A DNA stretch of 64,000 nucleotides. It comes from Saccharopolyspora soli. GTDB taxonomy: Bacteria; Actinomycetota; Actinomycetes; Mycobacteriales; Pseudonocardiaceae. Below are positions 60,021 through 64,000 of the stretch, in pieces; within the stretch, counting starts at the first letter, position 1; each line of letters begins with the position of its first letter. The notes under the pieces were generated by a model. The model searched no databases and was not told the DNA's origin. It worked only from the letters and a program-made list of their open reading frames with translations. The stretch covers positions 124,001 to 188,000 of the forward strand of contig NZ_JALBWV010000001.1 in the NCBI RefSeq assembly GCF_022678645.1, read 5' to 3'. Position numbers and translations under genes: made by a program.

Positions 60021-61172
60021 CCGACGTTCGATGAAGCGCCGCTCGGCGCCGTCGTCGGTGAGTAGTCGGGCACGTCGGTAGGCGTCGCGCGCCTCGTCGA
60101 TGCGCCCCAGTCGTCGCAAGAGCTCGGCTCTGGTCGAGTGCAGGTAGCGGAAGTCCTCGAGTCCGAGTTGGTCGACGATGTGAAGGCCCGCATCGGGGCC
60201 GTCCGTCTCCGCGACTGCGATCGCGCGGTTGAGCTCCACGACGGGGGAGCCGGTCAGGCGCGCTAGCTTGCTGTACAGCGCTCCGATCTGCGCCCAGTCG
60301 CATGGAACCTCGGCATGCAAGGAGGCGATGGCAGCCTGGATGACATAGGGCCCGCGCCCGCCCAGGGCGAGCGCCCGATCGAGCTCGGCGCGGCCTGCGG
60401 CGATCAGCTTGGGGTCCCACCGCGATCGGTCCTGATCATCCAGCAGCACGAGTTCGCCATTGCTGAACCGCGCCTCGCGGCGAGAGTCGTGCAAGAGCAT
60501 CATTGCCCGCAGCCCGAGAACCTCCGGGTCGTCCGGGAGCAGTTCGGCCAGCGCCCGTCCCAGCCAGAGTGCCTCCGCGGCCAGCTCGTCACGCCCGCCG
60601 TAGCCCTCGTTGAAGATCAAGTAGACAACCGCGAGTACGGCATCGAGACGTTCGCGGAGCAGGTGATCTGGTGGCACCCGAAACGGGATCCTCGCGGCTT
60701 TGATCTTGCGTTTGGCGCGCACCAGTCGCTGTGCCATCGTTGATTCGGGCACCAAGAAGGCGCGGGCGATCTCGTCAGTACGGAGCCCGCCCAGGGTGCG
60801 CAGGGTGAGCGCCACCTGCGCTTCTACCGCAAGCGCCGGATGGCAGCAGGTGAAGATGAGTTCCAGACGCTCGTCCCGGAAAGTCAGTGGCGGTTCTGGC
60901 ACGTCCCGACGCCCTTCGCTTATGAGCACCCCAAGCTTGGCCGCCAGGACCCGGTCGCGACGGATGCGGTCGGTCGCTCTGTTGCGCGCCGTCGTCGTCA
61001 GCCAGGCGCGCGGGTTCCGTGGGACGCCCTCGCGTTGCCACCGGTCGGCGGCTGTCGCGAAGGCCTCCTGTGCTGCTTCCTCTGCGAGGTCGAAGTCCCC
61101 GACGAACCCGACCACGCTCGCCACGATGCGGCCCCATTCCTCTCGGAAGACCCGCTCGAGCTCGATTACCAA
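59985..61172 (-). CDS. ECF42-type sigma factor with TPR-like C-terminus (DUF6596)
   Basis: 395 residues. Sigma region 2: [30 protein letters not shown] and [17 protein letters not shown]. Region 4: [34 protein letters not shown]-terminal 220-residue helical domain with [22 protein letters not shown] and TPR-like repeats is the hallmark of ECF42. The TTG at 61172 is the likely start: GGAGG is four bases upstream and the stop of the YCII gene overlaps it. ECF42 regulators act with YCII/DGPF proteins instead of an anti-sigma factor. Confidence 0.92.
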   Translation of the reverse strand: MVIELERVFREEWGRIVASVVGFVGDFDLAEEAAQEAFATAADRWQREGVPRNPRAWLTTTARNRATDRIRRDRVLAAKLGVLISEGRRDVPEPPLTFRDERLELIFTCCHPALAVEAQVALTLRTLGGLRTDEIARAFLVPESTMAQRLVRAKRKIKAARIPFRVPPDHLLRERLDAVLAVVYLIFNEGYGGRDELAAEALWLGRALAELLPDDPEVLGLRAMMLLHDSRREARFSNGELVLLDDQDRSRWDPKLIAAGRAELDRALALGGRGPYVIQAAIASLHAEVPCDWAQIGALYSKLARLTGSPVVELNRAIAVAETDGPDAGLHIVDQLGLEDFRYLHSTRAELLRRLGRIDEARDAYRRARLLTDDGAERRFIERRLTELAGMTDSE

Positions 61173-61513
61173 TACACCTCCGAGGGACGAATCTCCACGG
61201 CGCCGCCGTACCGCGCCGCTGGAACACGAGCGGCCACCTCGATGGCCGCGTCGAGGTCCTCGGCCTCCAGGATGAACAAGCTGCCCACAGCCTCTTTCAT
61301 CCCTACGAACGGGCCGTCGGTCGTCAGAGTCTTGCCGCCTTCCACGCGGACGGTGGTCGCGTTCGCCGGCACACCCAGCGGCGGTACCGACGTAACGCCC
61401 GCCATCTGCCTGATGCCCTGGTAGTCGTCGTGCACCTGTTGCTGTTCATCCTCCGGCAGCGAGGCCTGCCGCTCCTGGGCGTCGCCCTGATAGACCAGCA
61501 TCACGTACTTCAT
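61166..61513 (-). CDS. YCII-related (DGPF) protein, partner of the ECF42 sigma
   Basis: 115 residues from ATG 61513, with GAGGAGAT upstream. [11 protein letters not shown] opens the family and [32 protein letters not shown] contains the DGPF signature. The overlap of seven bases with the sigma gene (TTGGTAA) and conserved pairing of the two families across actinobacteria indicate a functional unit. The role of DGPF proteins is unproven; they resemble a small dimeric alpha/beta fold. Confidence 0.92.
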   Translation of the reverse strand: MKYVMLVYQGDAQERQASLPEDEQQQVHDDYQGIRQMAGVTSVPPLGVPANATTVRVEGGKTLTTDGPFVGMKEAVGSLFILEAEDLDAAIEVAARVPAARYGGAVEIRPSEVYW

Positions 61514-61547
61514 TCCATCTCCTCCTGCTCTCTGCCAGCCGCCTTCA

Positions 61548-61907
61548 TCAGGCCAGGGATTCGAGATACTCCTGCGTCTCTCGCTTCTTGAAGTATTGCG
61601 CCCAGCCAGCCGGCTGCGCCCCGAACTGAGGTTCGCGGGCGGTTGGGTCCGCACCGTGCTCGACCAGAACTCTCACGGTCGCCAACTCGCCGGCCGCCGC
61701 CGCGTGGTGCAAGGGTGTGACGCCGTCGGAGGTGACGCCGTTGACCTCGAAACCAAGGGTCACGAGCAGTCGAAGCGCCGACCAGTTACGCGACTCGGCA
61801 AGCCGCGGCACCAAGTCCGCGTGTTCATCGCGCAGCCCGGGTTCTGCGGCCAGCAGCGACTGCAGCGTCGTCTCGTCAGCAGCCTCGGCCGCCTCTACAA
61901 AATTCAT
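61548..61907 (-). CDS. Ankyrin-repeat protein
   Basis: 119 residues, ATG 61907 after GAGGAG. Ankyrin units: ESRNWSALRLLVTLGFEVNG and DGVTPLHHAAAAGELATVRVLVEHGADP, both classical. The short C-terminus has KKRETQEYLESL. It sits 35 bases upstream of the YCII gene on the same strand and may be the first gene of the ECF42 transcript. Function unknown; such proteins mediate protein contacts. Confidence 0.85.
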   Translation of the reverse strand: MNFVEAAEAADETTLQSLLAAEPGLRDEHADLVPRLAESRNWSALRLLVTLGFEVNGVTSDGVTPLHHAAAAGELATVRVLVEHGADPTAREPQFGAQPAGWAQYFKKRETQEYLESLA

Positions 61908-62129
61908 GTTCCTACTCCTCACGTGATGGCCACTCAAACCCAGGAACTACCGGTGAGCTCCAGGCCCGAACTCGCTGACCGGGCCGTTCAACCACTAAGA
62001 CGAATGAGCAGTCGCGGAATCGACAGCTCCAGGCGAAAAGGCTGACTGCTTACGAGGCTCCGCGCGTGCCTAGCCATGCGTGGGAGCTTGGCGAACTGAC
62101 CCTCAACTTTGATCGGCGCCAAGGATCGG

Positions 62130-63065
62130 GACCTCGACCTCGACCTCTACCCGACCACGGCCCCGGCACCCGCTACACCCTGCGCTGGGGTCGGTCGGCG
62201 TTGCGCGACTTCGCGGTGGTGCCGCCCGGCAAGGGGATCATGCACCAGGTGAGCCTGGATAAGCTCGCGCGCGTCGTCGTGGCCGAAGCGGGCTGGGCGT
62301 ACCCCGACATCTGCGTCGGCACCGACTCGCACACCACCATGGTCAACGGCATCGGCGTGCTGGGCTGGGGGATAGGCGGAATCGAAGCCGAAGCGGCCAT
62401 GCTCGGCGAGTCCATCAACATGCTGCTGCCCGCGGTCGTCGGCGTCCGGCTCACCGGCGCGCTGCCGGACGGGGCTACCGCGACGGACCTCGTGCTCACG
62501 ATCACCGAACTGATGCGCGGGCACGGGGTCGTGAGCAAGATCGTCGAGTTCTACGGCGCGGGTGTCGGAGGGCTCTCGGTGCCCGACCACGAGCCCGGAG
62601 TTCGGTTCGACCCGCGCCTACTTCCCGATCGACGCGGAAACGATCCGCTACCTGCGGTTCACCGGACGCGCAGCCGACCAGGTCGCGCTCATCGAGGCGT
62701 ACGCGAAGGCGCAAGGCTTGTGGCACCAGCCGGAATCGGTCGCCGACTACACGGAAACGGTCGAATTCGACCTGAGCACCGTGCAGCCGTCGCTGGCCGG
62801 ACCACGACGGCCCCAGGACCGAGTTCCGCTGCGCGACGCATCGCGGAATTTCCGCACCGCACTCGCCGAATCATCACCCGATGCGGACCCAGCCACGACC
62901 ATCCCGCTGCAACTGAACGGCACCGAGCACGCACTGCACCACGGCGTCGTGGGAATCGCGGCGATCACCTCGTGCACGAACACGTCGAACCCGGCCGTGA
63001 TGATCACCGCCGGTCTGCTGGCGCGCAACGCGGTGCGGCGCGGGCCGCGGAGCAAGCCGTCGGGA
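62130..63065 (+). pseudogene. Aconitate hydratase pseudogene (truncated and frameshifted)
   Basis: Aconitase sequence without start or end. Frame one, up to about 62585: [41 protein letters not shown] and [20 protein letters not shown]. From about 62585 the reading moves to another frame: [25 protein letters not shown] and [18 protein letters not shown]. About 20 bases (matching a RATISNM-like segment) are missing at the shift. The first roughly 150 residues and all after the cluster-binding cysteine region are absent, so the enzyme is dead. Confidence 0.85.
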
Positions 63066-63120
63066 GGTGTTGCGCGCGGCCGTCGGTGCACGACCTTCAC
63101 CGAATCCGGAGAGTCTGCGG

Positions 63121-63146
63121 GTGGCGATTTCCCGCGAAATCGTCAC
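63121..63146. repeat. Family D hairpin, copy 1
   Basis: GTGGCGATTTC and GAAATCGTCAC arms with a CCG/C loop and one mismatch, in the gap after the aconitase relic. It shares the CGATTTC core with the hairpin at 63164. Confidence 0.65.
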
Positions 63147-63163
63147 CCATCCCCCCACGAGGA

Positions 63164-63189
63164 GCGCCGATTTCGCGAGAAATCGGCGC
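63164..63189. repeat. Family D hairpin, copy 2
   Basis: GCGCCGATTTC and GAAATCGGCGC are perfect 11-base arms with a GCGA loop. It lies nine bases after the end of the convergent EamA gene and may terminate it. Confidence 0.75.
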
Positions 63190-63197
63190 GTCCGCTC

Positions 63198-64000
63198 TCA
63201 CTGCCCAGCGCGGACTTCGGCTGCTACGGCGACCACGATCGTCGCGGCACCGGCTAGGACCACCGGGTGGAAGGGCTCGCGGAGGGCGAACACTCCGATC
63301 AGGTAGGCGACGACCGGGACCGCATAGGCGTAGGTGCTGACCAGGGCAACCGGGGCAGCCCGCAGCAGCCAGTTGTAGAGCACGAAACCGGCCAACGAAT
63401 CGATCAACACCAAGTAGCCGAGCGCGAGCCAGGAGCCGGTGGCGACTGCGGCAGGCGCGAAATCGCCCGGCTCGCCCCGGAAAACGCCGATGGCGAGCAG
63501 AACCAGGCCGCCGACCAGCAGTTGCACGACGGTCGCGGCCCGCGCGCCCGGCAGCGAACCCGACCGCGACGCCCACAGCGTCCCGCCCGCCCAACTGATC
63601 GCGGCGCCAACCACCACGAGCACCCACGCCGACCACCGGACACCGCCTCCTGAACCGGCGACCAGCACCACGACCACCCCGGCGAAGCCGACCAGCAGCC
63701 GCGCGACACCAGCCCGAGTTGGCCGATCACCGACGGCGACCCGCAGCACCACGACCCACAGCGGGACGACCGCCACCAGCAGAGCGGCGGTGCTGGCGAA
63801 GACGTGCTGCTCGGCGACGGCCACCATGCCCTGCGCGCCCAGCAAACAAACGCCGACCCCGGCGGCGGTGCTGAGTTGCCGACGGCTCAGCCCGCGCAGC
63901 GCGCTGGGCCGGGCGGCGCCGAGCACGATCCCGGCCACCACGAAGACAGTTCCGGAAGCCAGCAGCGGAGGCAGCGTCGCCACCATCACCCGCATCGCCG
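63198..64000 (-). CDS. EamA/DMT-family exporter, 5' end outside the window
   Basis: About 267 residues visible, open to the window end; EamA proteins are about 300 long, so some 30 N-terminal residues are missing. Nine to ten hydrophobic segments, with [33 protein letters not shown] closing the first EamA repeat and [21 protein letters not shown] and [21 protein letters not shown] in the second. Members export amino acids or metabolites. Ends next to the family D hairpins. Confidence 0.88.
   Translation of the reverse strand, partial: AMRVMVATLPPLLASGTVFVVAGIVLGAARPSALRGLSRRQLSTAAGVGVCLLGAQGMVAVAEQHVFASTAALLVAVVPLWVVVLRVAVGDRPTRAGVARLLVGFAGVVVVLVAGSGGGVRWSAWVLVVVGAAISWAGGTLWASRSGSLPGARAATVVQLLVGGLVLLAIGVFRGEPGDFAPAAVATGSWLALGYLVLIDSLAGFVLYNWLLRAAPVALVSTYAYAVPVVAYLIGVFALREPFHPVVLAGAATIVVAVAAEVRAGQ

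Noticed and set aside
61950-62050. Possible tRNA-like stretch upstream of the aconitase relic
   Set aside because: A GTTCAA-like loop is present but no acceptor, D or anticodon stem can be folded.
62066-63340. Single 424-residue ORF spanning the aconitase relic
   Set aside because: Only the first 160 or so residues are aconitase; past the frameshift the ORF is a chance continuation.

Overview
The window is chromosomal DNA of a high-GC actinomycete. Codon third positions are almost all G or C, GTG starts and purine-rich ribosome binding sites are common, and the families (several TetR, IclR and GntR regulators, DUF574-type methyltransferase, ECF42 sigma factor with a YCII partner, P450s with small ferredoxins, DHA2 transporters) are typical of Pseudonocardiales such as Saccharopolyspora or Amycolatopsis. 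The genus is an inference. There are no rRNA or tRNA genes, CRISPR arrays, transposases or phage genes that I can recognise; this is a catabolic and regulatory accessory region.

Layout. 1-5135: a UbiD/IclR/UbiX decarboxylase set (the UbiD gene is cut by the window start), an adenine deaminase, a CBS-domain protein and a TetR regulator. 5387-17182: an amide-utilisation block with an amidase, a complete Opp/Dpp-type ABC importer, a 61-residue AtzG/GatC-like protein, a second amidase, a GntR regulator and a drug-type MFS exporter. 17267-20314: an FMN reductase, a DUF2071 protein and a membrane protein. 20581-27017: a compact P450 operon (two P450s, two three-cysteine ferredoxins, one ferredoxin reductase, one TetR regulator) divergent from an MFS exporter, with an AT-rich palindrome between them. 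28186-33951: an oxalate-degradation locus (LysR regulator, acyl/oxalyl-CoA ligase, oxalyl-CoA decarboxylase, formyl-CoA:oxalate CoA-transferase) with a LysR-type site in the divergent promoter region.

34039-40601: a TetR/peroxiredoxin-like divergent pair, a His-rich secreted peptide, a cytochrome b/molybdopterin fusion oxidoreductase, a polysaccharide-deacetylase-like hydrolase, and a TetR regulator divergent from a Gfo/Idh/MocA oxidoreductase. 40692-51056: an MFS importer and a seven-gene minus-strand operon carrying two different E1 alpha/beta pairs, one E2, a TIM-barrel isomerase and an SDR, but no E3, next to an AraC regulator and a divergent Zn-alcohol dehydrogenase. 51213-55324: a methyltransferase, a secreted GH10 xylanase with a recognisable promoter and operator, and a decayed sugar-uptake locus in which a permease fragment is joined to the tail of a GH42 beta-galactosidase, followed by an intact LacI regulator with a perfect operator. 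Between the xylanase and this scar lies a 35-codon ORF with a lasso-peptide-like leader and no maturation enzymes nearby.

55739-64000: a PrsW-type membrane protease, a stand-alone receiver protein, a NarL regulator divergent from a CHASE3 histidine kinase, a low-GC gene of unknown function, a YCII/ECF42 sigma pair, an ankyrin protein, a frameshifted aconitase pseudogene and a partial EamA exporter. Four families of intergenic hairpins recur across the window: cores GTGAAGGGCACCTTTGACCG, GTCGTGAGTG, AAGGTTCCCC and CGATTTC.
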